A DNA stretch of 54,598 nt from Lacticaseibacillus hulanensis (GTDB taxonomy: Bacteria > Bacillota > Bacilli > Lactobacillales > Lactobacillaceae). Every line of letters begins with the position of its first letter. Within the stretch, counting starts at the first letter, position 1. The notes under the pieces were generated by a model. The model saw only the letters and a program-made list of their open reading frames with translations. It did no database searches and was not told the origin of the DNA. This document shows, in pieces, positions 24,403-32,879 of the stretch. Both the position numbers and the translations under genes were made by a program. Where the stretch lies: the NCBI RefSeq assembly GCF_004010095.1, contig NZ_RRYD01000018.1, positions 1-54,598 of the forward strand. The letters run 5' to 3'.

Positions 24403-24458
24403 CGGTCGGGCGCAAAGCTGCGGATCAACCGCTGGGTGAATTACGACATAATCAAGAG

Positions 24459-24493
24459 CAGGGCATAACTTTTCAGTTGTGGCCTGTTTTTTC
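24459..24493 (+). terminator. Terminator of the uptake operon
   Basis: CAGGGCATAAC (24459-24469) pairs with GTTGTGGCCTG (24476-24486), one mismatch, and TTTTTT follows (24487-24492). Confidence 0.85.
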
Positions 24494-25126
24494 GCTCGCC
24501 ACAGCAAAACACCACCTAGATTGCAAATGAGGCAATATTACGTTTTTGTACTAATTGAGCAAGTGCCTACCAGTAAAGACACCCCCGCTAACACCCGTAC
24601 TGGTTCTTGCGCGAATTATGCCGTTTTTGCATTTTTCCCGTGGCCCAGCAACACAATTCCGCTTAAGAAAACATAGTTTATTCTTAGCCAATAACAAACA
24701 TTTTTCTAATCGCTCCAAAACAACGTTATTATATTCCGAGCCACCATGCCGCCCACGCGGCTTTGCGGCATTTACGCGCCTAGTTGAATAAACCAAATGC
24801 AGAAAATGCACAACTATACCAATCAATATTCCGAGTCTTTAAATAACACCAAAAGTGTAGAATCCCTGTTGCCAGCAACCCGACCATTGAGCATTTTTTC
24901 CTGCAAAAAGTGCCGGTACTACCCACATGATTTAATCGGCGGGACGTGCACCGGCAATATTTATTTCTTTCACAATAACAATCAATTGATATTTACCGGT
25001 TGACGGAAAGCGCTACGCAAAGTGTATACTAATACGAGTAAAATGAAATGATTTATTCAACCGCAATTATTCGCACGCCCACCCTTTTTTATTTTCGGGA
25101 TTGTGCCGCACTTTGGAGGAGAAAAT
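24494..25126. other. A+T-rich intergenic region before the Rgg-like gene
   Basis: No gene seen. TGCCGGT at about 24909 and ACCGGCA at about 24949 form a long-loop stem followed by an A/T-rich run. The promoter of the regulator gene lies at the right end. Short open frames here have no ribosome sites. Confidence 0.45.
25000..25030 (+). promoter_or_regulatory. Promoter of the Rgg-like regulator
   Basis: TTGACG (25000-25005) and TATACT (25025-25030) are 19 bp apart. The -10 is near perfect and the spacing is long, a form that often needs an activator. Confidence 0.55.
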
Positions 25127-26002
25127 ATGGAAGACCACGAAGCCAAACTGGGTGCCTTTTTCCGGCACATTCGCAAACGCCGGGGGCTCAAGATCCGCGA
25201 TGTCTCCGCCGGGATTTCGGAAACCACGCTGTCACGCTTTGAACGCGGCCAGATTGACCTGACCATCTCGAAGCTCGCACCCGCAATGGAAGCCGCCGAA
25301 ATGGATCCCGCTGACGTTCTCATGCGGCCCAACCAAGCCAAGGCCGCCTTTGACGTCGCGCTGCGTTCCGTCCACGATGCACTCGTACGCGGGAACAAGG
25401 CGATGGCCACCGCCGCGCTGCACAACTACCGGTTCGCCACCGACAACATGTATTTGCCCCTGCGTCCCTTTAACCTGATGATTCTTGAAACATGGACTGA
25501 ATCCATCAAGTTTCCAACCATTTACCTGTCAGACGCTAACCAGGATGAAGTGGTCAGTTTTCTTGAACGCGACGATGACTGGCACCACTTCGAATACATG
25601 CTGTACGCGGAACTCGTCTACTTCATGGATGAGCACCACAGCAAGCGCGCCTTCCGGATTATGGTCCGCTCGTTTGCCAAGCGCCAGCACCCAGAAAACG
25701 ACCGGCAGGCATACCAGATGGCGCTGATGAACGCCATTATGCGGCCAATCGAAACGGGCGACCTGGAGTTTGCCGGCGAAATCATGAAGATGATTGACGG
25801 GATGAAGCTCAGCCCAATTGACATCTTCACCAACTACCGCCGCGAACTTTGCCGTTGCGCCTTTGCCTTCAAGCAAAACGGCGGCGAAGAGCAACGCGAA
25901 ATCCTGCAAAACCTGCTTGGCTCACTGGACTTCCTCGGCAGCCCGCAGCTTGCAGCAAGCGACATGTTGTGGCTGAAGCGCTGCGGCGTGGAATTCAAAT
26001 AA
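25127..26002 (+). CDS. Rgg/GadR/MutR-family XRE transcriptional regulator
   Basis: This 291-residue protein begins with an XRE helix-turn-helix (residues about 8-60; KIRDVSAGISETTLSRFERG), followed by a long all-helical C-terminal domain without enzymatic motifs. This is the layout of Rgg/MutR regulators, which commonly respond to short peptides. GGAGGAG precedes the ATG at 25127; an in-frame earlier ATG is rejected. No short peptide gene was identified next to it. The gene is ended by a bidirectional terminator. Confidence 0.8.
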   Translation: MEDHEAKLGAFFRHIRKRRGLKIRDVSAGISETTLSRFERGQIDLTISKLAPAMEAAEMDPADVLMRPNQAKAAFDVALRSVHDALVRGNKAMATAALHNYRFATDNMYLPLRPFNLMILETWTESIKFPTIYLSDANQDEVVSFLERDDDWHHFEYMLYAELVYFMDEHHSKRAFRIMVRSFAKRQHPENDRQAYQMALMNAIMRPIETGDLEFAGEIMKMIDGMKLSPIDIFTNYRRELCRCAFAFKQNGGEEQREILQNLLGSLDFLGSPQLAASDMLWLKRCGVEFK

Positions 26003-26012
26003 GATCGGTACC

Positions 26013-26050
26013 AAAAAAGGAGATTGACCAGCTGGCCAATCTCCTTTTGC
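26013..26050. terminator. Bidirectional terminator
   Basis: AAAAGGAGATTG (26015-26026) pairs with CAATCTCCTTTT (26037-26048), with the palindromic CCAGCTGG extending the stem inward. It separates converging genes. Confidence 0.85.
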
Positions 26051-26260
26051 TTATTCACCGATATGTTCGGGAAAAACCCGACCTGCGTTCACAACTGCGA
26101 GGGTTTCTTGCAGCGCGGACCAGTAGGATTCTGGAACCACAAACGCGTCGGGTTCACCGTCTGTGCCGTTAATCTTGATTACTTGCGCCTTGTTGTTCGC
26201 CGCCCGGATGATATCACTCAGGTGGGCCTGCGCCATTTCTGCTGAATATTCTGTCTGCAT
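26051..26260 (-). CDS. Orphan Phd/YefM-like antitoxin
   Basis: This 69-residue protein starts MQTEYSAEMAQAHLSDIIRA and contains KINGTDGEPDAFVVPESYW, which follow the Phd/YefM pattern (N-terminal fold, then a GxxxAVLIS-type strand followed by W). GAGGT precedes the ATG. No toxin gene follows: the minus-strand sequence downstream is a terminator. It may be an orphan repressor or antidote. Confidence 0.6.
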   Translation of the reverse strand: MQTEYSAEMAQAHLSDIIRAANNKAQVIKINGTDGEPDAFVVPESYWSALQETLAVVNAGRVFPEHIGE

Positions 26261-26333
26261 GGATTTACCTCACTTACACTTCCGCATTCGTTAGTATCCA
26301 TTATACAAACAAGCGTTCGAAATGGCAACTCGG

Positions 26334-27008
26334 TTAAATCACTAAGCCGAGTCCGTCAGCATCCACAATCTTGATGTGGCCCCGACCAGATTGCTCGATT
26401 AGGCCATCATCCTCAAAGGTGGTCAGCCGCCGACTAATTGTTTCGGCCGACGTTCCGAGGTAAAGTGCTAGGTCCTTCTTGCGCAGCGGCAAGGTGAATT
26501 CCGCATCCCCCATTGCCGCGCTCGTTTCGAGCAGATAGTTGGCGAGCCGCTCAGCCACGCTGGCCGTGTTCGCCGCCGTCGCCTGGTTCTCCAGGGTGAC
26601 AACCCGCTGCCCGAGGGCGTTGAGCACGTTCAGTGCGAGGTCTGGGCTTTGCCGCAGCAGCTGCTGGAAGTCGCTGCGGCTGATGGTGCACACCTGGCTT
26701 GCGGTCAGCGCGATAGCATTGTTGTTGTGCTCCGTCTTGGTGAAGAGCACGGCCTCACCGTCAAAATCGCCGGCCTGCAGCAGGCGCAACATTTGTTCCC
26801 GCCCGCTGACGGTGTCCTGCGTGACCTTGACCTGACCGCGCGCAACAATGTACAGCGCATCGGCGTCGGTCCCCGCCAGAAACAGTGTGTCGCCGGCAGC
26901 AACGTTGTGCTCGTGCACGAGCTGCGCAATGGCGGTAATCGTCCCTGCGTCCAAATTCTTAAAGATCGGCACCAGCCGCACGCAACCTTCTGCATCATGA
27001 ATGTGCAT
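26334..27008 (-). CDS. flp: CRP/FNR-family regulator, FLP-like
   Basis: This 224-residue protein has an N-terminal cNMP-binding-type beta barrel (for example AGDTLFLAGTDADALYIV) and a C-terminal winged HTH with a recognition helix ETISRR, the E-x-x-SR type of FNR. It lacks a four-cysteine iron-sulfur cluster signature but has C9 and C107, almost the same spacing as the C5/C102 disulfide switch described for Lactobacillus casei FLP. A GGGGGG site precedes ATG 27008 (a TTG two codons upstream is possible). It lies next to the metal and Dps genes and near a matching TTGAC-N4-ATCAA box, so it likely controls them in response to oxygen. Confidence 0.85.
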   Translation of the reverse strand: MHIHDAEGCVRLVPIFKNLDAGTITAIAQLVHEHNVAAGDTLFLAGTDADALYIVARGQVKVTQDTVSGREQMLRLLQAGDFDGEAVLFTKTEHNNNAIALTASQVCTISRSDFQQLLRQSPDLALNVLNALGQRVVTLENQATAANTASVAERLANYLLETSAAMGDAEFTLPLRKKDLALYLGTSAETISRRLTTFEDDGLIEQSGRGHIKIVDADGLGLVI

Positions 27009-27114
27009 CTGCAATCCCCCCGAGCCAAGTATCTTTCCTAACTACATTGTAACGCGTCTTTGCCTGCTAACGAGAAAAACCGGAGCTACGTCAGCCCCAG
27101 TTTTGCCCCGTCAA

Positions 27115-27678
27115 TTAATCTTCGTCGTCATCGTCGTCCTCTTCATCGAGGCCGGTGCGGGCGGTGTTACCGAGCAGTGCCTGGTACTGGCGAATTTGAC
27201 GATTGTTCCAGCCGAATAGCTGCACGAGCTCAGCGGCAAATGCGGGCCGGTTTTCCTTTTGTGCCAGTGCAATCGCGCGGGTTACAAACAGGTTGTCGGT
27301 GTTCAGGTCGCTCACGATCCCTTGGACCAGGGCGTCAGCGTCCAGATACTTGCTCTCACCGTGTTCCTGAAGCATGGTCCAGGCACTGTATTCGCTGGTG
27401 ATGTTTGCCGGGATTTCGTCTTCATCCAGGAGGTCCTGGGCAATCCGGTCAATCCACTCGTTGTTGGCGGCGTTCGTCGCCTTGAACGCGGCAGCCAGCT
27501 GCAGTGCGTTTGGTCCCTTGACGAACCACTGTGCCTGGCGCAACCGGTTCGTAAGCACCACGTGGTTACTCAGAATGTGGTTGGTCATCGCGCCGGCAGT
27601 TGGTGTGTGGTGATCGGCCTCCGACTGTGCCTGTTCTGCTGCGTACTGCTTGGTAATTGCTTCACTGAATTCTGTCAT
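27115..27678 (-). CDS. Dps-like ferritin-family protein with altered ferroxidase residues
   Basis: This 187-residue protein has the Dps helix pattern, including FVKGPNALQLAAAF, equivalent to the HWNVxGxxFxxLH region, then EWIDRIAQDLL and EIPANITSEYSAW. The ferroxidase histidines are replaced (HW becomes QW; LH becomes LA) and the E of the DEIAE motif is Q, although the aspartate is kept. The C-terminus is a striking acidic tail (LDEEDDDDDED). It follows a small metallochaperone gene at 15 bp. Iron oxidation is doubtful; DNA binding or metal storage is possible. This is family recognition plus visible substitution. Confidence 0.75.
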   Translation of the reverse strand: MTEFSEAITKQYAAEQAQSEADHHTPTAGAMTNHILSNHVVLTNRLRQAQWFVKGPNALQLAAAFKATNAANNEWIDRIAQDLLDEDEIPANITSEYSAWTMLQEHGESKYLDADALVQGIVSDLNTDNLFVTRAIALAQKENRPAFAAELVQLFGWNNRQIRQYQALLGNTARTGLDEEDDDDDED

Positions 27679-27692
27679 GTGTAATCTCCTGT

Positions 27693-27923
27693 CTATGCCA
27701 GTTCCTTAACCTTCACGCTCTGCACTTCGTATCCGAGGCCGGTCACAACGTCGGCAAGTTTGTCGGCATCGGTCTTACTTGAATCGAACTGAGCCTTGAG
27801 CTTTGCCGCGTTGAAGAGCACCTTCACGCTGCTGACGCCATCGACGCCGCTGACTGCGTGTTCAATCTTCTGCATGCAAGATGGGCAAGTAAGTGCACCA
27901 AGCTTCATAACTGCTAATTCCAT
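27693..27923 (-). CDS. Heavy-metal-associated (CopZ-type) metallochaperone
   Basis: This 76-residue protein has the HMA fold pattern, with the metal-binding CxxC motif in LTCPSCMQKIE near the N-terminus and the GVDGVSSVKV strand-turn. It probably carries a soft or transition metal to the P-type ATPase gene immediately upstream on the same strand, or to the Dps-like protein downstream. GGAGG is 7 bp from the ATG. It and the Dps gene are adjacent; a FNR-type box lies just upstream. Confidence 0.85.
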   Translation of the reverse strand: MELAVMKLGALTCPSCMQKIEHAVSGVDGVSSVKVLFNAAKLKAQFDSSKTDADKLADVVTGLGYEVQSVKVKELA

Positions 27924-28008
27924 GAGATAACCTCCTCGTAATCCGAATGCGGTGCGCAACGCGCTGCATTCGAATCGCAACAATCTTTTTCTTTCTGTCT
28001 ACTCTTAT

Positions 28009-28050
28009 ATAGTAATTGGTTGCCGGTCAAAGCTAATTGACGTAAATCAA
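28009..28050 (-). promoter_or_regulatory. FNR/FLP-type box at -41.5 of the metallochaperone-Dps promoter
   Basis: TTGAC-GTAA-ATCAA (28037-28050) is a close FNR-type palindrome. TACTAT (minus strand, 28009-28014) is a good -10, which puts the box centre at about -41.5, the class II activator position. There is no good -35 for that -10. An alternative is TTGACC (28025-28030) with TATAAG at 15 bp spacing. FLP-like gene 26334 is the natural candidate regulator. Confidence 0.6.
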
Positions 28051-28095
28051 GTTAGCCGCTTTTTTCCGAAAAAACTTTGGTGCTCGTTCTGGTAA

Positions 28096-29937
28096 TTATT
28101 TGCGCAGCAGCCGCATTGCGTTGCCGATAACCAGCAGGATGGAAACTTCGTGGACCAGCATCCCGCTGCCCATGTGGACGATGCCCACCAGCAGGCCCAG
28201 GAGCAGCAGCGCCACGGTCCCAACCGCAATCACAATGTTCTGCGTGGTAACGTTCGTCGTGCCCCGCGCCAGGGAAACAGCCTGGCTCAGCGTGTTGAAC
28301 TGTGGCCGCACGAGCACAACGTCCGCCGTGTCGAGGGCAACGGCCGTGCCGCCGCCCATGCCAACGCCGATATCCGCCGTTGCAAGCGCCGGGGCGTCGT
28401 TAATCCCGTCACCAACGAAGGCAACCTGGGCGCCGTTTGCTTGCGCCGTCTTCACGGCCTCAACCTTTTCGGAAGGCAGCAGTTCTGCCTGGACCTCATC
28501 AATTGGCAAGTCCGCGGCAATTCGTTCTGCGGCGGCGCGGTTGTCACCCGTCAGCATCACAATCTTCTTCACGCCCGCCTTCTTCAGCGCGGCCAGACCA
28601 GCAGCGGCGTCTGGGCGGACAATGTCGTTGACCCCAACAACCAGCCGAACGAGGCCGTTTGCTGCCAGAATCACTACCGAGTCCCCGGCGTTTTGCGCCT
28701 TCTTGACCGCCGCATCAACGTCCGCGGCAACCGTGATTGCGTGTTCCGCCAGCAAGCGCTCATTCCCAACGAGGTACTGACCATCGGCGCTGGCAAGCCC
28801 GCGGCCCTTGATGGTTTCCATGTCGGGTACGGCCGCTTGGGCAACCTTTTGGCCGTCAGCGTATTGCACAATGGCCTTGGCCAGTGGGTGCACACTGCCC
28901 GCCTCAATGCCGGCGAGAATGCCGAGTGCTTCGTTTTGATCACCGTTAAATGCAGCGACACTGTGAACCGCCATCTTCCCGGTCGTGATGGTCCCGGTCT
29001 TGTCGAGCATCAGCGTGTCAGCCTTGGCGAGGCTGGCAACGGTCGCGCCACCTTTGAACAAAATCCCACTACCAGCCGCGCGGCCAATCCCGGCAACGTT
29101 GGCAACTGGTGCCCCAATGACGAGGGCCCCTGGGCATCCGAGGACAAGCATCGTAATTGCGAGGCTAATGTCACGGCTAACCAGCCCAACGATAATCGCA
29201 ATCACGAGGACTGCGGGCGTGTAGTAACGGGCAAATTTGTCGATAAAACGCGCAACCGGCGCCTGGGCGTCCTGCGCTTCTTCAACTAACTCAACAATCT
29301 GACCGAACGTGGTGTCATCCCCCGCGGCCGTGGTTTCAATTGTCAGCGTCCCGGAGTCAAGCGTGGTCCCGGCAAAAACATCATCGCCGGTCGCCTTTGC
29401 CACCGGGCGCGCCTCACCGGTGATTACCGCTTCAAGTGTGTCCCCAGTCCCAGCGACCACGGTCCCATCAACGGGTACCTGACCACCAGGGCGAACCACA
29501 ACGCGCATGCCTTCGTCGATGTCATCGATGTCGGTCGCAACTAGGCTACCATCGTCCTGCAGCACATCAGCTTGTTGCGGCGCCATTTCGGTGAGATCCT
29601 TCACGGCCGAACGCGTCTTGGCCAGTGTCCGTTCTTCAAGCACATCGCCGAAGAGGAACAGGAAGGTCACGATTGCGGCCTCATTGGGTTCGCCAATCGC
29701 GAGGGCCCCAATACAGGCGATGGTGACCAGAAGCTCAATGCTAATTGTTTTGGCCTTCAGTGCACCGAATGCGCGGGACGCGATTGGGACGGTCCCAACC
29801 ACACCGCCAACGTACATGACGGCCATGGCCAAGGCACTCACGTGGAGCCAGCCAAGTAGCCAGCTGATAAGCACGAGTCCGCCGACCGTGCCGGCCAGCA
29901 ACTGTTTGTGTTCGTTAAACCATAAATTCATTTTCAT
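28096..29937 (-). CDS. P1B-type heavy-metal-transporting ATPase with a CPG ion-binding motif
   Basis: This 613-residue P-type ATPase has the transmembrane motif GCPGALVIGAP where most family members have CPC, the actuator TGEARP, the phosphorylation DKTGTITTG and the hinge VGDGINDAPA. It lacks an N-terminal HMA domain; a separate HMA protein is encoded directly downstream. The CPG variant makes the substrate uncertain (zinc, cadmium, copper or iron). AGGGGGAAAC precedes the ATG at 29937. Context with FLP and Dps suggests metal and redox homeostasis. The final Leu-rich helices are typical. Confidence 0.9.
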   Translation of the reverse strand: MKMNLWFNEHKQLLAGTVGGLVLISWLLGWLHVSALAMAVMYVGGVVGTVPIASRAFGALKAKTISIELLVTIACIGALAIGEPNEAAIVTFLFLFGDVLEERTLAKTRSAVKDLTEMAPQQADVLQDDGSLVATDIDDIDEGMRVVVRPGGQVPVDGTVVAGTGDTLEAVITGEARPVAKATGDDVFAGTTLDSGTLTIETTAAGDDTTFGQIVELVEEAQDAQAPVARFIDKFARYYTPAVLVIAIIVGLVSRDISLAITMLVLGCPGALVIGAPVANVAGIGRAAGSGILFKGGATVASLAKADTLMLDKTGTITTGKMAVHSVAAFNGDQNEALGILAGIEAGSVHPLAKAIVQYADGQKVAQAAVPDMETIKGRGLASADGQYLVGNERLLAEHAITVAADVDAAVKKAQNAGDSVVILAANGLVRLVVGVNDIVRPDAAAGLAALKKAGVKKIVMLTGDNRAAAERIAADLPIDEVQAELLPSEKVEAVKTAQANGAQVAFVGDGINDAPALATADIGVGMGGGTAVALDTADVVLVRPQFNTLSQAVSLARGTTNVTTQNIVIAVGTVALLLLGLLVGIVHMGSGMLVHEVSILLVIGNAMRLLRK

Positions 29938-30012
29938 GACGTTTCCCCCTGCAGGCCACGCATCTTTTTGTTGCGCTTGCCTTAACTTATGTACCTAGCT
30001 TAAGGCGTAAGC

Positions 30013-30052
30013 AAAAAGGCAACCTTGACCAACGTCAAGATTGCCTTTTTTT
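30013..30052. terminator. Bidirectional terminator containing an FNR-like palindrome
   Basis: AAAAAGGCAA and TTGCCTTTTTT pair with an inner CTTGAC-CAAC-GTCAAG (30024-30039). The inner part matches TTGAC-N4-GTCAA, so a regulatory role upstream of the ATPase gene is possible in addition to termination. The symmetry may simply be the hairpin. Confidence 0.7.
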
Positions 30053-30098
30053 CGAAAATATTTTTTAGTTAAACACCAGTTTTGTGAAGATGGGTGCC

Positions 30099-30485
30099 TT
30101 AATATTTGGCCTGCTCGAGCCTGAAGCTGATCTTCTGCCCCTTCTTGGCCACAATGTCCCCCGCCCCTTTGGCTGCGGACTTGCCGTCAATGTAGAACAT
30201 CCAGTACAAGTTCTTCTTGGCGTTTTGCTTGTGGCCGTTAATTGCCGTGATGAAGCCCTTATCCTGGTCGACCTTGTAGTGTTTCTCCATCGCCGCCAGA
30301 ATGGATTGCTTCTTGACCACCGCGATGTGCTTCTTGCTGATTTGCTTCTTATTGACGGTGAGCGTCACGGTGTACGTGCCGTTCTTGGGCGCCGCATTTT
30401 TGTGGCCATTCCCGCAGGCACCAAGAACAACAATGACAATGAGCGCGGCTAGGGCGAAGAGCAGCCGCTTCAATACTTTATTCAA
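30099..30485 (-). CDS. DUF4430-type lipoprotein
   Basis: This 128-residue lipoprotein starts with a basic N-terminus and hydrophobic core ending LGAC (lipobox, cysteine at about 25), followed by a beta-rich domain. Strands such as GTYTVTLTVNKKQ, NLYWMFYIDGKSA and GQKISFRLEQAKY match DUF4430, the transcobalamin beta-domain-like family. The start is TTG at 30485, 8 bp from GGAGG. It lies right after the B12-dependent reductase gene but behind that gene's own terminator. A role in capturing cobalamin or another ligand is inferred from the relatives. Confidence 0.75.
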   Translation of the reverse strand: MNKVLKRLLFALAALIVIVVLGACGNGHKNAAPKNGTYTVTLTVNKKQISKKHIAVVKKQSILAAMEKHYKVDQDKGFITAINGHKQNAKKNLYWMFYIDGKSAAKGAGDIVAKKGQKISFRLEQAKY

Positions 30486-30554
30486 TACCAGTTCCTCCAA
30501 CCAATTATTCGTTCCATTTACACTCTACAAGTCACCAACGTTTTTGGCAAAAAT

Positions 30555-30588
30555 AAAAGTGCATGCGCATCAGCTGCACATGCACTTT
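30555..30588 (-). terminator. Terminator of nrdJ
   Basis: AAAGTGCATG pairs with CATGCACTTT around 14 nt; the minus strand continues TTTTATTTTTG. Confidence 0.8.
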
Positions 30589-30609
30589 CACTTTGCCTAG
30601 CCGCCCACA

Positions 30610-32859
30610 TTACTTAACTGGGCAGGCCCCGGACGCGCAGTCCGTTTGATCGACAATTTCCAAATCCTTAACGTCAGCTGGGTGCAGCTCGTTGAACTTC
30701 TTGGCGACGTCGCCGTGAAGCTGAGCGCGCATCTTCTTGTAGTCTTCCTTGCTGAATGGTTCCTTTGGTGCCTGCTGGTAGCCGGCGCCACTGTATGGCA
30801 GCAGTGAGGTGGACTTGATGATGTTGCGGTACTGGTTGAACAGCGGTGCAATCTCATCCGTTTCACTGTCTGGCTGGAAGGTTACGGTGCAGGAAACCGA
30901 GTTGTCCGCCCAGTACGTCTGCAGGAATGCCTGCGTTGCGAACTGTTCGGCGATGCTGACGGTACCAGCGGACGCAAAATCAGGACTGTCGGCGTGTTCG
31001 GCCCGAACGGGGAACTCAACGCACATCGTGTTCTTGCTGTAGATATCGGGTTCGATGTTGTAGCCACAAGCCTTCAGGGCGTCGAGCACGGGGTCGCTGT
31101 CCTGGAAACGAATGCGCTGAATCAGGTAGTTACTGTAGTGGAAGTGCATCCCTTCAGAAACCCCAGCCAGCTTGGACACGGTCCCAGATGGCTTAACGGT
31201 TGTGTGCTTAATCGATTCGTTGCAGTGCAACTGCTTGGAGTATTCCTTGTCGGCAGCAACAACGCCCTTGTACAAACCATCAAAGGCCTTGACTGCTTCC
31301 TGGTCGTAGATAGGCTTCTTGATTGCCGCGCCAGTTTCGGGGTCGGTTGCATCTTCATAGCCGGTGACAACGCGGTGGCCAAAGCGGGACAGAATCCAGT
31401 CCTGAATCCCGGACATGGACACACCAATCCGGCGGTTCTTTTCAATGACGTTCCGGGAAATTTCCCAGTCGTAATTGCTGAACGTAACGCGCTTGGTGTA
31501 GCGTGCGGCTAGACGGAATGCGGCGTGCAGGTTCCAGCCCTGCTGCTCCGCAATCACTGGGAACACTTCAAACAGGTTGCAAGGTTCACCATTGGCCAGC
31601 GAGATTTCGCCACACGGGTTCGTGCCTTCAACCTCGGCGTCAATGCCCTCCTGCCGGCCATCAGCAATCCGCCCGTAGTTGCGCGCCAACTCGAGGTTAA
31701 CCATCCCTGGTTCCCCGTTTTCGGCGATTGCTGCGGCGACTTCATCATAGCCCGTGAAGCTGCTGGTAACGAGCACGGAGTTGTTGGAAGCCCAGCGGTG
31801 GTGGTACAGCTTGTCCTTGTCCTGCTTCATCGTGATGAACGCAGAGTCGTCGGCGCCACCCAGGGCAATTTCAGCGGAACGGCGCACGTTCCCGGCAACA
31901 ACGGTCTTCCCAATCAGGTTCCCGATGTCGGTGGCGTCAACACTGGTCAGCTTGCGGCCCACGGCATCGTTCAGAACGCCGTTAATGTCGCCCAGCATCT
32001 CAACCAGTGGTGCAGGACCGGAAGCCGTGCCCCCGAAGCCGTGAATCTTGGCACCACGTTCGCGAATGTCAGAGATATCAAGAACGAGCGTCGTGACACC
32101 ACTAGGATTGGTCCCGTTGAAGTGGGCGTCAATCAGTGCCGCGTTCGCTTCGACCCAGCCTTCGCGGGTGTCTGGCAGGCGGTAGCTCAGCGCGTCGTCA
32201 ATGTTGTTGGCCGCAAGCCATGCGTCGCGGTCCACTGCTCCGGCAGCGATGGATTCATCGTAAGCCTTACTGGACTTATCAATAATCACAGCCAGGTCAA
32301 TCCGGTTATCAACTGCCGGCATCTGGTTGACGTTTTCGGCCGCCACGGAGAAGCCAACACCGCCGCCCTTCATAAGCTGATCAAACATGAATGAGAATGG
32401 CATGGATGGTGCCACCGTCTTTTCGGACAGGTACCACGGCACGATGTGACTGTGCCCATAGGCTTGCGGACGGACGGCCACAAACCAGCAGTTATTCAGG
32501 GCGTCACCATTACGCTTCTGGTAGTCACTACCAGAGATCCACAAGTTACGGCCACTAGGAGTTGCAGCCAGGCCGTAGACGAGCTTGAATAGCTGTTGCG
32601 CTTCGTCGGTGAGTTCGGCATAAACATCGGGATCAATCTCGTCCGTGTGCAGACGGGGGTCGAGGTTAATATTACCTTCGACCACGCGCTTAACGGTTTC
32701 GTCCCAGTTTTCAGTGCGGCCCTTACTATCAATCCAGCGGGCGTACGTGCGCTTGTAGGTAACCCAGCCCAGTTCACCCCAGTGTGGCTTGACGGTGTTC
32801 ACGACAGACTGCACGAAGTCGTCGGTTAAACTTACTCGAATTGCGGTTTCAGTTGCCAT
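30610..32859 (-). CDS. nrdJ: Adenosylcobalamin-dependent ribonucleoside-triphosphate reductase, class II
   Basis: This 749-residue enzyme is the length and architecture of the Lactobacillus leichmannii-type monomeric class II reductase. It has LLTDEAQQLFKLV and NCWF regions in the N-terminal half, the conserved GTNPCGEISL with active-site cysteine, the later CNESIKHTTVKPSGT, and a C-terminal redox cysteine pair, DCASGACPVK. It makes dNTPs in the absence of oxygen-dependent radical generation and requires adenosylcobalamin, tying it to the B12-type uptake operon. GGAGGT precedes the ATG. The leader carries NrdR-type boxes. Confidence 0.95.
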   Translation of the reverse strand: MATETAIRVSLTDDFVQSVVNTVKPHWGELGWVTYKRTYARWIDSKGRTENWDETVKRVVEGNINLDPRLHTDEIDPDVYAELTDEAQQLFKLVYGLAATPSGRNLWISGSDYQKRNGDALNNCWFVAVRPQAYGHSHIVPWYLSEKTVAPSMPFSFMFDQLMKGGGVGFSVAAENVNQMPAVDNRIDLAVIIDKSSKAYDESIAAGAVDRDAWLAANNIDDALSYRLPDTREGWVEANAALIDAHFNGTNPSGVTTLVLDISDIRERGAKIHGFGGTASGPAPLVEMLGDINGVLNDAVGRKLTSVDATDIGNLIGKTVVAGNVRRSAEIALGGADDSAFITMKQDKDKLYHHRWASNNSVLVTSSFTGYDEVAAAIAENGEPGMVNLELARNYGRIADGRQEGIDAEVEGTNPCGEISLANGEPCNLFEVFPVIAEQQGWNLHAAFRLAARYTKRVTFSNYDWEISRNVIEKNRRIGVSMSGIQDWILSRFGHRVVTGYEDATDPETGAAIKKPIYDQEAVKAFDGLYKGVVAADKEYSKQLHCNESIKHTTVKPSGTVSKLAGVSEGMHFHYSNYLIQRIRFQDSDPVLDALKACGYNIEPDIYSKNTMCVEFPVRAEHADSPDFASAGTVSIAEQFATQAFLQTYWADNSVSCTVTFQPDSETDEIAPLFNQYRNIIKSTSLLPYSGAGYQQAPKEPFSKEDYKKMRAQLHGDVAKKFNELHPADVKDLEIVDQTDCASGACPVK

Positions 32860-32879
32860 ATATTATGTACCTCCTAGTT

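Noticed and set aside
30024..30039. Second FNR-type box upstream of the CPG ATPase
   Set aside because: The TTGAC-N4-GTCAA symmetry is part of a terminator hairpin and is not at a canonical distance from a -10; listed only as a possibility.
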